Shown here one piece after another: positions 1-12,031 of a stretch of DNA of 64,000 nt (the first letter of the stretch is position 1; each line of letters opens with the position of its first letter). Source of the stretch: Pseudovirgaria hyperparasitica. Lineage: Eukaryota > Ascomycota > Dothideomycetes > Acrospermales > Acrospermaceae. The notes below the pieces were generated by a model. The model had not been told where the DNA came from and made no database searches. It saw only the letters and a list, made by a program, of their open reading frames with translations. The stretch covers positions 213,770-277,769 of the forward strand of contig NW_022985559.1 in NCBI RefSeq assembly GCF_010093815.1, written 5' to 3'. Position numbers and translations under genes: made by a program.

Positions 1-1414
1 AGGTGTAGAACCTTTGAGAAAATCTACCCACCCAGGTTGGCCTCGGATTTCGCTTCGAAGAAGGTCCTTCAATGTTTGCCAATCGCCTTGTACCTGATAC
101 ATGTTAATCATGGAAGTGAATGGTATAAGCAATGACTGACTCACATTCGATAAGCAGAAGAATCCGCTCTGACTGCTGCTTGCTCCTGAATCTCTTCTGG
201 AGCTCATTTTGGCTTCTAACCCGGACAAGTTCGATGATTCGGAGGCACGCAAATGCCGTTTACTACTGCAACAGTGAGGATGTCGATGTCTGGCACTGTA
301 TGGTCACAATGATCACATGAGGGCACCGATGTTTTCGATCCTTCGAGACGTCTGGGAGATTGGACTTGGAGAGCACAATTTGATATGTTAATACTACTCA
401 AGAGCACATATGCGAGGGTAAATGCCACACTTTATGTTTCTTAGAGGCATAGTGCATTATATGACATCCAAGTAATACTTCGAAAACAGTTAGCTAAGGG
501 TTTAGAATGGATGATTCTGTTCTGAATGTTGATCTAGGATCAGGAGCAAACTGCAGCGGGCGCTCGCGTCTTCGTCAAGGTCTGCATACAGCCAGTCAAA
601 CCCAGCGGGGAAGAAGGATAAGTCCACAACCATGATATGATAAATGTCATAAACCTAGCGTACTGTGTGACATAAAAAAGTCTCGGCCAGTTGAGTAACA
701 AATGCTGAATTGCAAGGTCAGGGTTTGCGGCACGACCCTATGCTGTCGTAAATATTCAGAGAAAACATTGAACCATGATTTAGATGATCGGAAAAAGGAA
801 TGGACATGGTGTAGGTACCTGCTATTTTTACTACCCACAGCCGTGCCGCAGTGGACAAGACCTGTCAGGTCATGCTTAATAGGGCCAAACTCATCGTCAA
901 TGTGACATTTTCCTGCCGCTCCATTGAGATAAATTTTCTGAGTTTGCACTCGAAGCTCATGTTTGTCCGCGGCCTTGTACTGAACACTAACCCGATCGGC
1001 TCGGAAATGTGGAGTATGACCCAGCTGACTGGCTGGCTGGAGGTCAGTTCATGGCAATTAAGGGTATCCCCCTGTCTGCATCAGGTTTTTCAAGATGCCT
1101 GCATGCACGACTCGAGCGAATATGGGCGCCCCTGGAATAAAACTGACCATGTCATCAAAAGGTCCATTCACGATAAAGTCGGTTTGAGGTTAGGAGAGGG
1201 CTCATAGTTGCTCGACACTACTAGCGAAGGAAGACATTGCCACTCAAAAACTTATAAATCTAGCCGTTGCCAACGATTTATTGTCATCGTGTAGCCTCGA
1301 ATAGCTCTAGTTCGTGGAATATCAGAGTATCGCAGCTGTCGTTCACTGTATCATGCATCTTCCCGTCGGGACCAGCGGGCACCATACCTTGTGTGACGCT
1401 TCAAGGACCAACGA
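1..1414. other. Intergenic, no gene seen
   Basis: I see no convincing coding region here. Open frames on both strands are short (about 120 codons or fewer), lack recognisable domains and have no plausible splice-joined extension. Composition is mixed, with no simple repeats of note. The right end abuts the 3' end of the LisH/WD40 gene and probably includes its 3' untranslated region. Confidence 0.6.
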
Positions 1415-3033
1415 TCAACTTGACAGTCTTTCATCATTGGGGTAGTCACGTCCAGATTTTCTCTCGTCCGGGTACCAGATGATGAGTTTTTGATCAAATC
1501 CACCGCTCACAAGCCATTCAGTTCGATCATTATCGTTCCTGGTTGGGTTAACATAACCCGCCCAGAGGCAGCGTATTCTAGTCCCGCTTGTATGTCCTTT
1601 CAGCTGCGCGACGACTTTACCGGAGCTTGAATCGACCCCTCGTATTACGCCGTCGTCACTATTGACCCAAACGCCTTCCCCTCCATTAGCGTGCGAAATT
1701 CAAGGCTGGGTAGCATGTCACTCACCTGATCCGTCAGGTCTCCAGACAAGGATAGGTGTTGAGTAGGCTGTTTGCGAGGCCATTGTGTTACAGCTGATCA
1801 TGATTGCGGCTTCCTCTCGATCCGCAACAAGAAGCTCGGTTCGTGCCTGGGATGCTTGTGTTGGCTCTTGAGATGTTATGACATTTTTATCGAGCGGTGG
1901 TATCAAAAGGCGAACTATCATCAATTTCATATGCGGCTCTTGGGAGGTTGCTACTGCCACTATAGATGGATCTCTAGGTGATACAGCTATGCAGGCTGGA
2001 GTGAAAGCTACCCATGCGTTCGAATGCGGAGCAAGATTTTGCCGGCCTAGCAGTTCCATGGATTTGATAGATTCTTCTGTACCTCTGCTAGTTGTGTCTG
2101 GAACTGCATAGTAGAATATAGATGTGGAGTTTCGTCTGGTCAAGAGCAAGATCGGCTGGGAGCTATCTGGATGCTGCATGAACAAAATCGTTTCCGGCAC
2201 GCTCGTAACTGTTAGAGTAGCGATCGGCGCGCCAATTGAGTAGGTGGGCCCTTGAGTGTGATACAAGTTGATTTTGCAGTCCCACCCGGCTGTGGCGATA
2301 TAAGTCCCGTGAAAAGCTTTCCACTTGACGACACGGACAACATACTTCGTATGGTCCTGCCGATGGTGGATAACCTCAGCTTTCTCGAGATCAAATAGCC
2401 TAAGTTTCCCAGACATGCTTCCGGTGAGAAGGAGGTTGTGATCTAGATGAACCCATGCTAGTACAGGTGAGTCCTGATGTTGATCGTATGTTTTGTCGAG
2501 CTCTAAGTGACCTTTGGGCGATGTTGTTTGCATAGAGCAAAACTGCCGGTCCGCTGAGCTGTAGATAAGACGATGGCTGTCTTCACCATTACTCGAGCTC
2601 AGCGATTCAATTGATACATTCAGCAAATTCGACGATGTTGGTAAAACATCGACAATCGAAGGTAGCGACGGCGGTACTATCATTCGAGTCAGTTTCCCGA
2701 TGCTTGCTGCATAGACCAGATTCGATCATAGACGCATACATAATGCATTCCAACCTCGATTGCCGTCTTCAAGTCCAACCTTCTCAAAATTGAGAACCAA
2801 ATCAAAAGCTTGTTTCTCCTCTAGAACTTTCTCTATGGTGATGCTATCATGCTTAGAGGTCGTACCAGCATCAGGTGGAAGACCAGCTTCAGTAATGAAC
2901 GCAGCTAAGGTCTATCTTGACCAGTTAGTCCGTCAGCGCATGAGGACCCGTGCCAGTGCTAAATTCGTACCTTGTCATATCCGTTGCTACGAAGAAATCG
3001 TGCCACAACCTCCCCAGTAGATGGAAACATCAT
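1415..3033 (-). CDS. LisH domain / WD40 repeat protein
   Basis: Predicted 478-residue protein from four exons: 3033-2971, 2911-2755, 2676-1726 and 1680-1415. All joins keep frame, and intron 1 has an ACTAAC branch-like motif before its AG. Residues about 6-38 look like a LisH dimerisation helix pair (VARFLRSNGYDKTLAAFI). WD40-type blades follow (LLLTGSMSGKLRLFDL, YIATAGWDCKINLY), and the last exon ends with a clear blade (WLVSGGFDQKLIIWY). LisH plus WD40 is typical of scaffold subunits in chromatin, ubiquitin-ligase or motor complexes; I cannot say which. Intron 2 uses a weak donor (GTTGGA), so that join is the least certain. The gene is divergent from the SET gene, with 349 bp between start codons. 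Confidence 0.75.
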
Positions 3034-3382
3034 GGATCCTGTATCGTAGCCCACATGAGATCCTGTGCGGTAGTTCACCCAGCCAGTCAACAATATTGAG
3101 ATTCGTGAAAGGTGGATAAGGTTCTTGAACGTATTATGCTAGAAGGAGTGTGATGTAACTACATGACTTCTTTGGGAGCAGCTAATCTTTATGGAGCAGC
3201 GTAGAGCAGTCTAACTCAAAGTATAGTAGTCTGATTGTCTCCTTTGATTAAGCGAGTTTCTAGCCCTTGACGAAGTTTTCACTATGAATTAATTGTGTCT
3301 TAGCCTCTTGGGCGCGTGATTGTTCGGTGGAAAAGGTCGTATACTTTAGGGACTCTTGAGACAGGTCCTCGATCTTAGCCCT
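3034..3382. promoter_or_regulatory. Shared divergent promoter region, LisH/WD40 and SET genes
   Basis: These 349 bp separate two start codons that point away from each other, so both promoters must lie here or extend into the neighbouring gene. I see no strong TATA box. The assignment is positional only; an additional upstream exon of the SET gene cannot be excluded. Confidence 0.45.
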
Positions 3383-5023
3383 ATGGACTCGGTTTTGAGC
3401 CTTCAAAAGGAGTTAAGTCAGGATCCGTACAGCGTCCCGCTTCGTATCAAGCTGATCGAGGCGTATGATACCTTGAAATATCCAGACCTAGCTGCTGGGG
3501 AAGCGTATCGGGCAATTCTTCTGATTGACGAGGTCGTCGATGAGTGTGGGGAATTCCACGAAGAAGCTTTGGAATCTGCCCGACAATACTACGGGGACGT
3601 AATACATAATGGTGCAAGTATCACCACAGAAGCGCCGGCTGATATAGATATCATCGGTCATGCCCGAGCTGAGTGGTTGTCTACCTTGTAAGCGCAATTC
3701 TGCATCAGCCCATTACGAGATCTAATATGTATTCTCAGATACATCAAGATAATACGTAGTCTGTGCGCTTGCAACTGTCTGAAAAGTGCATTTGAATACA
3801 GTCTACGGGCGGTAAAGGGCTTCCCAGGCCATGAAGCTCTAAGCAAAGAGCACAATCAAGTGCTACATGCCATCCGACAACACCTCGAGTCACAAGGCAA
3901 ATCCTTGGACGAGAATGATGTTATCTTGGATGATTTGCCGGACCGAGGTCTTGTGCGACGGGAGCTTTATTCATGGAACGAGCATGAGCCAGATCGGTTC
4001 TCTGCAGACGCCATAAGTTCACTAAACGAGCAGATGGCCATATCTGCTCCGAACCTTATAGTCAAGTCTACACAGCTACCTGTTCTGGTCCAGCATGAGA
4101 GCCGGGACGAGACACACACAGTAAAACAACTTGGCGTTTTTGCCAAAAATGATCTTGAGCCCGGGGATATAGTCCTCGACGAGAGATCACTGCTCACAGC
4201 GCATCTTCGCTTTCACGACCCTTTTTGCGATGCCTGTGGAGTTCCTCTTGCGAAGCTCGGAAGTCCAGGAACCGATGATTACATGCCGTGTCTCGAATGT
4301 GACGATGTATGGTTTTGCAGCCAGAACTGCCATGATCTCGCACAAGACTTTTACCATCCTGCAATCTGTGGTACAGACGTAGAGGTAAGTGCTGCAGATG
4401 CTACTGCAGAGGAAGCAGCCGATGCACTCTACTCGTTACTGCTCTTGCGCATTTTGGCAATGGCCGAGACTCAAGAAATCGATCCCTTGGACCTGAATGA
4501 GGTGAAGTACATCTGGGGTGACTACACAAACACAATCTTGGGCATGGGACATGGATCCGAAGCACTTCGCACGCTACCGTTTTCCTTCAAGTACAACATA
4601 TTCCTGCCCCTCCACATGCTCGAGAAGATGGACGTCAACATATTCGAGACGAGCACCAAGTATGATTTCTGGGTATTCAATACTCTATATGCCAAGTTCA
4701 GGGGAACAGCCTCGGCAAAACAAGGGCTTGATGGCAAACCGGAAATCGCTGCCGTGCATCCCCTCTGGTGTCTTGCGAACCACAGTTGTGACCCAAACGT
4801 CACTTGGGAATGGCGCGGGAGCATCAGATTCACTGCAAAGACTGAACGCGCGATGTGGAAAGGTCGAGATGAAAGAGCGACACCAGGAATCAAGAAAGAC
4901 GAAGAACTTCTGAGTCATTACTGCGATATCGAGTTACCTGTCAAAGAAAGACGAGAATGGGCAGTAGGTGCACTCGGTGGAATGTGCATGTGTAAACGGT
5001 GCCAATGGGAGGAGATGCAATAG
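3383..5023 (+). CDS. SET domain protein with MYND-like zinc finger (putative lysine methyltransferase)
   Basis: Predicted 529 residues from exons 3383-3687 and 3739-5023; the 51-bp intron (GTAAGC...CAG) restores the frame exactly. The N-terminal ~170 residues are helical and TPR-like. The SET domain begins near GVFAKNDLEPGDIVL and is interrupted by a Cys-rich zinc-binding insert (CDAC...CLEC...CSQNC...HPAIC), the split-SET layout of SMYD-like proteins. The cofactor-site signature NHSCDPN is present, and a post-SET Cys cluster (CMCKRC) closes the protein. The family transfers methyl groups from S-adenosylmethionine to lysines of histones or other proteins; the substrate here is unknown. The ATG at 3383 is the first in frame, but an extra upstream exon is possible. 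The SET domain itself is certain. Confidence 0.88.
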
Positions 5024-6584
5024 GCATCTTGCACGTCTCAGTCGCACACCGGAAGCAAGTCCGAGGCGCAGATCCGAGGAGATCGTGACCGGGCCAAACA
5101 CGCTATGATATGCACGACATACCATCGAAGATCCACCATCGGACTCAGCAAAGTTGTGATCCATCGATTAGGCATTTAGACACCAGTCACCTGAGACATC
5201 GAGACCTGGTCGAACGTCTCTCCACAGTCTTGAGGATGTGAACATCGACCAACCTAAGTACATCCTGTACAATGATATCCATATTAGGATATGTGCCTAA
5301 TTGTGGACCTTGCCTTGGATCCAACAACCGTATTCGGACACAAATACTCCCGAAGTTAATCGTCAACGACACAGCAATAATTTCCTGTGCATACAGTGCA
5401 GCTGCTGGTCTTGCGACCTCCGTTTGCTGAGCTTCGGTTTGCTGAAGCCTGTCACGAAGTTCAATTTCAGGCAAGATATATATCGCATTGAAATGGTTTT
5501 ACAACGTACTGACGTACATAGGCACTGTTTGATCGTGGCACAATTACCCACAACGTTGCAGGATGAGATTCATGTGACCCGTCACACGAATCAGCCCAAT
5601 TGCAGTCCCGGTCTTCACATTTGGAGATCTGGTCTCAATTGAGTGAGCTGTACTGCAGGCAAATGTTTGCACGTCCACATTACACGAGTTTGCCTCGAAA
5701 GTCACGCGGCTTCCTGGCCAATCAGCATCTCCGTTCGTTGCTACAAAACGCTGTACATCTGTTAGTTTTAGCACCCACCGAAAAGAAATCTATGGCTTCC
5801 AGGATGATGTCTTGTGGCGAGGCTTAAACGGAGTACGTCATGAGGGGAGCAACTACGACTCAAAAGTGAAGGTCCGATCCAGCATTCCAGAAAGATACAT
5901 CTCCACGAGGCAAGGCTGCACACAGTTTTCCCCAAGGCTGGCGTGGTCTGGGCCTGGGCTCTTTAGCTACACCTACAAACGCCCAGGGCAACAAGAAAGA
6001 ATCCTGCGAGAGCATCTCTTCTTCCCGTCGGTGGCGGTATCTATATATTTCAATCTGCTGGACTATGTACATCCAATCAGTGCTGAAGTGCAATGCCAGA
6101 CTTGGTAGGAAGTTTCGACAGTCGAGTGGGTTGAGCGATTCCAGCGGTAGCGTTCACAACGTATATTTGATTACCTGAAATTGCCACATCTAGCCTTTCC
6201 TGAAGGCGTCGAGCGATAACAGCATCTTGAAAGCGTACAAGTACATAGATTCCCCTGTTCCTGCACTCCTATACAAAATACAAAGATCATAACAATTATT
6301 AGTAATAAGTAGTCTTCGCTTGCCGCTGAATACCGGATAAGAACTGCGCTTTTGTGTGGCCGTCTTGGCCTGAATACTGTACAAATAGCGACGTCGACCT
6401 GCGTCCGTCAGGATGTGTGGACGCGGAGCTGATGAGGATCATTGCTTGGAGCTGATGATCAGTGTCACCGCGTACTCGAGCAGGAGCAGCGTCATACTGT
6501 ATAATACATGGAAATGGAGCCGTGAAGGAACTTTCTGTTTGCTCAAAAGTGTGGTCTCCTTCAGGCAGGAGGGGGGTTGGTGTA
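5024..6584. other. Intergenic, no gene seen
   Basis: About 1.5 kb between the 3' ends of two convergent genes. Both strands have only short frames without domains. The ends probably hold the 3' untranslated regions of the SET and sulfite oxidase genes. Confidence 0.6.
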
Positions 6585-8321
6585 TCAAGTCTCGTCCTCT
6601 CCAACGACGACACGATGCCACGCAGTTGCTAGATTCCCTCTCGCATTCCAGATACCGTCAAACCTTTCCGGTTGTGTGTTGTACGCTTCATCTGTCGCTT
6701 TGACGGCAATTTCCACCTTCCCATCCCCAGGATCCGCCATGTGATACCTCCACCTCGTCCACGCCCACGTCTTGCTGCCATCCTCGCGCTCGCCCCGGAG
6801 CAGCTCGGCCTGGTCCCAGCTCTTCCCGCCGTCAAGGCTGACGTCGACTCGGACTATTTCCCTCCCGCCGCCGGAATACGCATAGCCCCAAACGTCCAGC
6901 ATCTTCTGACCATCTTGCCTGCCAAGCCATCCGCCCCCTTTCTTCTTGATCCTATAGCCCGTAATGGCAGACATAACGGGCATCTCCTGAATGCTCTTCG
7001 CCTTGTCCCAATCTAGCCGCTTCTCATTCGGCCCGAAGCACTTGTAGTCCCTGCGCTGCCACTGACTTGCACTCTCCTCCTCCCCGATGCTCACTTTTTG
7101 CACCCACTTCACACTTCTTGCCGCAACTATTCCAGGTGCCACGACACGCACTGGGTATCCATGATCGCGTGGTAAGTCCGTGCCGTTCATGGCGTACGCA
7201 AGTAGTACGTCGGATCGGGGGTCCATCGCCGTGGACAGGGGTATACTGGCACCATACGCTTCGAGGGCCGTAAAGTCTGCGTGTCTCGCACTCTTATGCT
7301 CTTCACTCCTCATATCCAATCCTGCGTCGGCAAGAACGTCAGCAAGACGTGCGCCGGTCCATGTCGCGGTGCTTATTCCGCCAACATTCCATGGCAAGCC
7401 ATTCGTCGGTTTGACGGCTGCAGACATATGCGAGCGGCGGTTCCCAGCGCATTGAAGAGTTGCAGTTATGGTGTGTGGCTCGAAGCTCTTCAAGTCGGAG
7501 AGAGAGTATGTCCTTTCCGTCCCGCAAGGTAATTCGACTGTGAAAGTGTATTCCTCTTCCTTCACGGGCGGGACCCAGAAATGATTTCGCACGTAGAATA
7601 GTTCATTCGGCGTGACGTCTTCTGACAATGCCTCATCCGGCGATTCCGCATTCCGCGGATTCTCGGTCAGCGTCTTCAGCCGCGAATCGCGGGGCGGGTC
7701 ATCGGCGTATGGATTTCGGATAGAAGCACAGGGGACTTCGCCGTTAACAAGGTCGCACGAGGCGATTTCGCCAATTTTATACTGCGCGAGGATTTCTTGG
7801 ACGTGCGATGAGGCGTGAATTGTGAACAGCTTCCAGTATGGGTCGATGCTGCCGCCAGCGGCGTGGAGTATGATGGGCCCACCTGGGTGGGCGGATATGA
7901 AATCTGTGATATCGTAAACTGATGTGCCGCGTGTTATCCACTGCCTGTCCGAGCTGGCATCGTGGCTGGCGACTTCAGCAAGGCGAAAATATTGGACGTT
8001 TGGGATCTGTTCCGATACACTGGCCTTGGGGTGTTCCGATACACTGATCTTGGGAATGGACTCTTCCGCCTGCTTTGTACCTGTTTCTTTGCCAAAGAGA
8101 AAGAGTGATGCGATGCAGCCCGTTCCGACTGACGCGACCAGAGCAATCCTGAGTCTTGGCTGTAAAAGATTGTTTTTGCTGCGCTGTCTAGAAGCTGTGA
8201 AGTACGTTCTTTTGATCTCGGCCTTGTAATTTGTGCGCATGAAACCTGTCGTACGGCTTCGTAAGAAGTAGCCCAATGCATGTCGACAACACTTCTCTAG
8301 TGACTGTGGCGGCGACGACAT
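6585..8321 (-). CDS. Sulfite oxidase, mitochondrial (cytochrome b5 / molybdopterin type)
   Basis: Single-exon gene of 578 residues. The first ATG is at 8321; the open frame extends 10 codons further upstream without an ATG. The start gives a basic N-terminus followed by a hydrophobic stretch (about residues 58-76), as in intermembrane-space targeting signals. A cytochrome b5 domain (about 108-188) carries heme ligands His145 (HPGG) and probably His169. The molybdenum-pterin domain (about 235-405) has the Mo-ligating cysteine in LQCAGNRR (Cys291), and a C-terminal dimerisation domain (about 430-570) follows. The domain order matches animal sulfite oxidase. The enzyme oxidises sulfite to sulfate and passes electrons to cytochrome c, detoxifying sulfite from Cys/Met breakdown. 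All key residues are present and there is no sign of decay. Confidence 0.94.
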   Translation of the reverse strand: MSSPPQSLEKCCRHALGYFLRSRTTGFMRTNYKAEIKRTYFTASRQRSKNNLLQPRLRIALVASVGTGCIASLFLFGKETGTKQAEESIPKISVSEHPKASVSEQIPNVQYFRLAEVASHDASSDRQWITRGTSVYDITDFISAHPGGPIILHAAGGSIDPYWKLFTIHASSHVQEILAQYKIGEIASCDLVNGEVPCASIRNPYADDPPRDSRLKTLTENPRNAESPDEALSEDVTPNELFYVRNHFWVPPVKEEEYTFTVELPCGTERTYSLSDLKSFEPHTITATLQCAGNRRSHMSAAVKPTNGLPWNVGGISTATWTGARLADVLADAGLDMRSEEHKSARHADFTALEAYGASIPLSTAMDPRSDVLLAYAMNGTDLPRDHGYPVRVVAPGIVAARSVKWVQKVSIGEEESASQWQRRDYKCFGPNEKRLDWDKAKSIQEMPVMSAITGYRIKKKGGGWLGRQDGQKMLDVWGYAYSGGGREIVRVDVSLDGGKSWDQAELLRGEREDGSKTWAWTRWRYHMADPGDGKVEIAVKATDEAYNTQPERFDGIWNARGNLATAWHRVVVGEDET

Positions 8322-9532
8322 GTCATCGATCTTGACGCTCTTCCCAACCAAGTCTGTAGGCGCCGCAATCGAGCTCCGAACAATGATGCCTCATCGAATA
8401 TGCATTGCGGTCTCCCGTCTTTTCTACGGGTCGAGTTGAGCGACAGAAAAGTGTACGAGCAAGAGTAAAAGGGACAAACAGCAATGGCCCCGTACACCGC
8501 ATCGTCACTACTTGTGCTCGTACACTTACGTACATGCGTAGTTCGATCCGGTCAATCAGGTATCATAGCTCCCCCTGCACGACCGTACCGCTGGCTATTC
8601 GGTCCGAACAGCAAGTTATGCGTTGGTTGTGCACATGTGAGGTGTACTGTGGTATGCGCGCAACAAAACAAAGCTCCAGGTACCACGCACACGGCACTAT
8701 GAGGATCCTGGCGTGACCTTGTTGAACCGATGGGAGCCGCCACAGTGACATACGTAAATAGCGTCGTGCCGCAATCAGGTAACTGTATCGTAGCTACAGA
8801 CCTCTGGTACCTGAAACTGCGATTAATTCCAGCTTCAAGGCGCCGTGAAGGAGAGAGAGCATGCGAGGCGCCGGAACAACGTGTCCGGCCGTTGCAATAT
8901 CGACCAATAGCCAATGGGGTATGCACAACAGACAGATATTCTACATGCATCGTTCCGTCTTATCGTGCACGACGCCATGTGCTATCTATCAACTCTGGAG
9001 CTCTGCGTCTGTCCTCATATCAGCATTTCAAGAGACCCACTCTACCGTGTATTGTGAGCTGAAAGTAGAATTATGTATTCATAGAATTCTTTTCTTTGTG
9101 AGCGGATAGCAGGCACGAATACCGGCACACACATATCAGACTTTCCTAACACTAATGCTAGAGAGCGTAAAGTCGGTCATATGAGCAATTCAGAATTAAT
9201 CAGTCCAACTGTTAGCACGTCCAGAGGAGAAAAGATAATGCAGGGGTGGGCCAACGGGCTGCTAGTCTGATTCCCAATGTTCGGTCCATGCGCACAAAGC
9301 CAATCCTGGGTGAGCCGACTGTAGGCGGCATATGATATGCAACTTGCTGTCTAATGTAGAGATATCCCGATGGCCATCCTACGCGCACTCTTCTGCACAT
9401 TTCAATTATCACCCATGCCAATAACTTATACAGATAGCTCCCGACAATGAATATACAATTGAACCTGTCCCGAACCGGCTCCTCACCTCTCCCACAGCAA
9501 CGCTCCACACCATCCCTATCCCCTTTCCTGAT
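8322..9532. other. Intergenic, no gene seen
   Basis: About 1.2 kb holding the promoter of the sulfite oxidase gene (right of 8321) and the 3' end of CWC22. No frame here has a recognisable domain, and no strong TATA box or repeat is apparent. Confidence 0.6.
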
Positions 9533-12031
9533 TTAGTCCCCTCTCCTTCTTGGTGGTGGACTCCTCGAATGACGTGAGTTGCGTCTCGCAGACTGACTCG
9601 TCCCATTTCTCCGGGGTGGACTCACGGACCTTGATGTCGACCTCGAAAGCGTCCTTCCCCTACCTGGCGGACTCCTCGCGTTCCTTCGTGGCGGCGTTCG
9701 AGATCTAGACCTAGACACAGAGTATGACGGACTTCTTCTTCGTCGAATTGGCGACCGTGAACGAGATGGCGAGCGCGATTCAGAGTAACTGCGGCGTCTG
9801 GAACGTCTAGGTAACGGAGATCTGGAGCGAGATCTGGAGCGAGATGGCGTGTGCGATGGCGAGCGGGAGTATGAGTAGCTGCGGCGTCTGCCGCGGTGGC
9901 CGGGAGTACGTGAGAGTGAACGCGAACGGGACAGTGAGCGATCGCGAGTTGGAGAGCGAGAGCGCGAATATGAACGAGCGCGAGAACGAGAGCGAGAACG
10001 GGAGCGGGATGAGTAACTGGAATAGCTGGAATAGCTGGAGATGCTCTCCGAGTCCGACGGCGAGCCTGGGGCAGGTAGAGGGGGAGGGGCAGGTTTCGGT
10101 ACGTTCTTTAGCCACTCGCGCATATCCTCTGTCAGAGCCCCCATTCCCACGGCCGTGAAGAAGTTGATGGCGAATCGGGTGTCCTTTTGATTCGTCGGAT
10201 CTTTGGGAAAGAGTCCACCGAGCGAAGGAGTGAGCACTTCGTCCTTTGTCAACTTGGTGGCCAACTTTGGCATCCCGAGTGCCTGTGAAAGATCCTCGAA
10301 TAGGATCTTGATGAAGATACGTGAACTCGAAGTTGTTTCTTCCTCGTTCAGATGGATGAGTGACAAGACGTGCCAGTCGATGGCATCAGTCGAAATAAGG
10401 TAGCCGAAGAATTGTGCGATAATACGTAGGCGGTTTGTTTCGTACCGATGAATCGTCTCGTAGTACTTGGCGAACATGCTTTCGAAAAGTTCTTTCCACA
10501 GACGATTGAGCTTGCAAAAACGCTCGCCGATGTTTCCGTAGAATTTATCGTATGTTCGTTCTTGAGACGCACACTCAATCACCATGGACGGGAGTTCTTC
10601 TTCTTGTCCAACAGGAAGGTTGATACGCATGAGCTTATGACAACACTCTTCAAAGCCCCCACTGGATTTGATGGTAAGGTAGATCTGCCGACGCAGGTTG
10701 ACGAGGTCTGTGTTCGTCTGGTCCTTTACCTCGAGCTCCTTCTCTTTCTGGGCTTCCTCATCATCAGAGCTATCCGTCTCGTATTCATCGTCATCTTCAG
10801 CGTCGCTTCCATCAGCCTCTCCAAGAATCTCCGCTTTGAGCGTTTTGTATGCATCCTCGTGCTCTTGCCATTCTGAATCAAATTTGAAGATATTAAGACT
10901 ATCCTGGACTTCGATATCTTCGTCATCCAACATAGTCCGGTGTGTGATCTGGTCCTCCTCCTCGACCAAGTCCAACTCTTCTTTGATAGCCGGGTTGTCC
11001 TTGTATTTATCTTTCCTGACCTGGAACAGCACTTCTATCATATATTGGACTCTCTTATCGATATCTGCTTCGTGCAGAATAGTCCTGAATTGGTCAAACA
11101 CAGCCAACGCGATTTGCTGGTTCATCTCCTCCAAGTGCTGACCAACCTCCCTAGTCAACCCAACTGCAATCTCCACACTGTCGTCGGTGGGCTTGTTGAG
11201 CAACAAGAGCAGGATCTGCGCCGCAAGAATCTCGTGTACCACTTGCTGATTGACAAGATGCGCAATGAAGGTTGTACTCGACAGACAGACGGCCTTATCG
11301 TTCCGCTTGAAAGCCTTTCGGAATTGCACAACAAGTCTATTGACCAGCAGCTCTCCAACTTGCGGTAATTTGGTGTTGACGATAGCGACCGTAGCAGCAT
11401 ATATTGGTGTGAATGGCAAACTCGCCGCCTGTGCCTTCATCAGACTCCTCGCGAACAGCCCTCGTCCTCGGATCATGTTCTCGCCGAAGAGCTCCGGCAC
11501 GATATGCTTGATATTGCTGACGTTGACCTTGTTGACCAGACCATTTATGCTCTTCTTCAATGCCTCCCATGCCATACGCTGGTATTCCTTGCTCGTCTTA
11601 TCCGTGATCTGAGCTTGAAGCTGGCGTAGCTTGGCCGGGGGCACGTATACACCCCCAGACCGCGCGTTGAGTAGGCGCTGGTACTCTGCCTTGGCCGCTT
11701 CTTGCTTCTGCTCATCGGTGAGAGGCACAGATGTCTCATCTTTTTGCTGTCTTTGCCGCATCTCGAGCTGGCGCTGCCGTTCGAAGGCACGCGAACGATC
11801 GACGTCGCGTGGGAGTGGACCTGCGGGAGCATCTTTGAAACGTCGATCGGGTGAAGGAGAACGCGAGTACGAGTATCTCTTGCGTGGAGGTGAGCGGTGG
11901 CGTTTGGGCGTTGGTGAGCGGGAGGATGGTGAGAGATGTCTCTTAACACCACGGGGTTGTTCTTGAGGCGCAGGATCGAGAGCCGGCTCAGGCGTGGGTA
12001 GACGAACAGCTGACAGCATGATATCCGCCAT
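9533..12031 (-). CDS. cwc22: Pre-mRNA-splicing factor CWC22
   Basis: Uninterrupted frame encoding 832 residues from the ATG at 12031 (MADIMLSAVR). The open frame runs 28 codons further up, but that extension has no family resemblance. An N-terminal Arg/Ser-rich region (about 30-65) is followed by a MIF4G HEAT domain (about 152-336) starting at EYQRMAWEALKKSINGL. An acidic linker (about 403-435) leads to an MA3 domain (about 444-560), and a long RS-repeat tail fills about 655-832. CWC22 binds eIF4A3, brings it to the spliceosome and is needed for the first catalytic step and for exon-junction-complex assembly. The long RS tail is typical of filamentous fungi and metazoa rather than yeast. It is divergent from DPM2 with 295 bp between start codons. 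Confidence 0.95.
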   Translation of the reverse strand: MADIMLSAVRLPTPEPALDPAPQEQPRGVKRHLSPSSRSPTPKRHRSPPRKRYSYSRSPSPDRRFKDAPAGPLPRDVDRSRAFERQRQLEMRQRQQKDETSVPLTDEQKQEAAKAEYQRLLNARSGGVYVPPAKLRQLQAQITDKTSKEYQRMAWEALKKSINGLVNKVNVSNIKHIVPELFGENMIRGRGLFARSLMKAQAASLPFTPIYAATVAIVNTKLPQVGELLVNRLVVQFRKAFKRNDKAVCLSSTTFIAHLVNQQVVHEILAAQILLLLLNKPTDDSVEIAVGLTREVGQHLEEMNQQIALAVFDQFRTILHEADIDKRVQYMIEVLFQVRKDKYKDNPAIKEELDLVEEEDQITHRTMLDDEDIEVQDSLNIFKFDSEWQEHEDAYKTLKAEILGEADGSDAEDDDEYETDSSDDEEAQKEKELEVKDQTNTDLVNLRRQIYLTIKSSGGFEECCHKLMRINLPVGQEEELPSMVIECASQERTYDKFYGNIGERFCKLNRLWKELFESMFAKYYETIHRYETNRLRIIAQFFGYLISTDAIDWHVLSLIHLNEEETTSSSRIFIKILFEDLSQALGMPKLATKLTKDEVLTPSLGGLFPKDPTNQKDTRFAINFFTAVGMGALTEDMREWLKNVPKPAPPPLPAPGSPSDSESISSYSSYSSYSSRSRSRSRSRARSYSRSRSPTRDRSLSRSRSLSRTPGHRGRRRSYSYSRSPSHTPSRSRSRSRSPLPRRSRRRSYSESRSPSRSRSPIRRRRSPSYSVSRSRSRTPPRRNARSPPGRGRTLSRSTSRSVSPPRRNGTSQSARRNSRHSRSPPPRRRGD

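Noticed and set aside
9807-10158. Frames opposite the CWC22 tail
   Set aside because: They mirror the RS-repeat tail and have no independent support.
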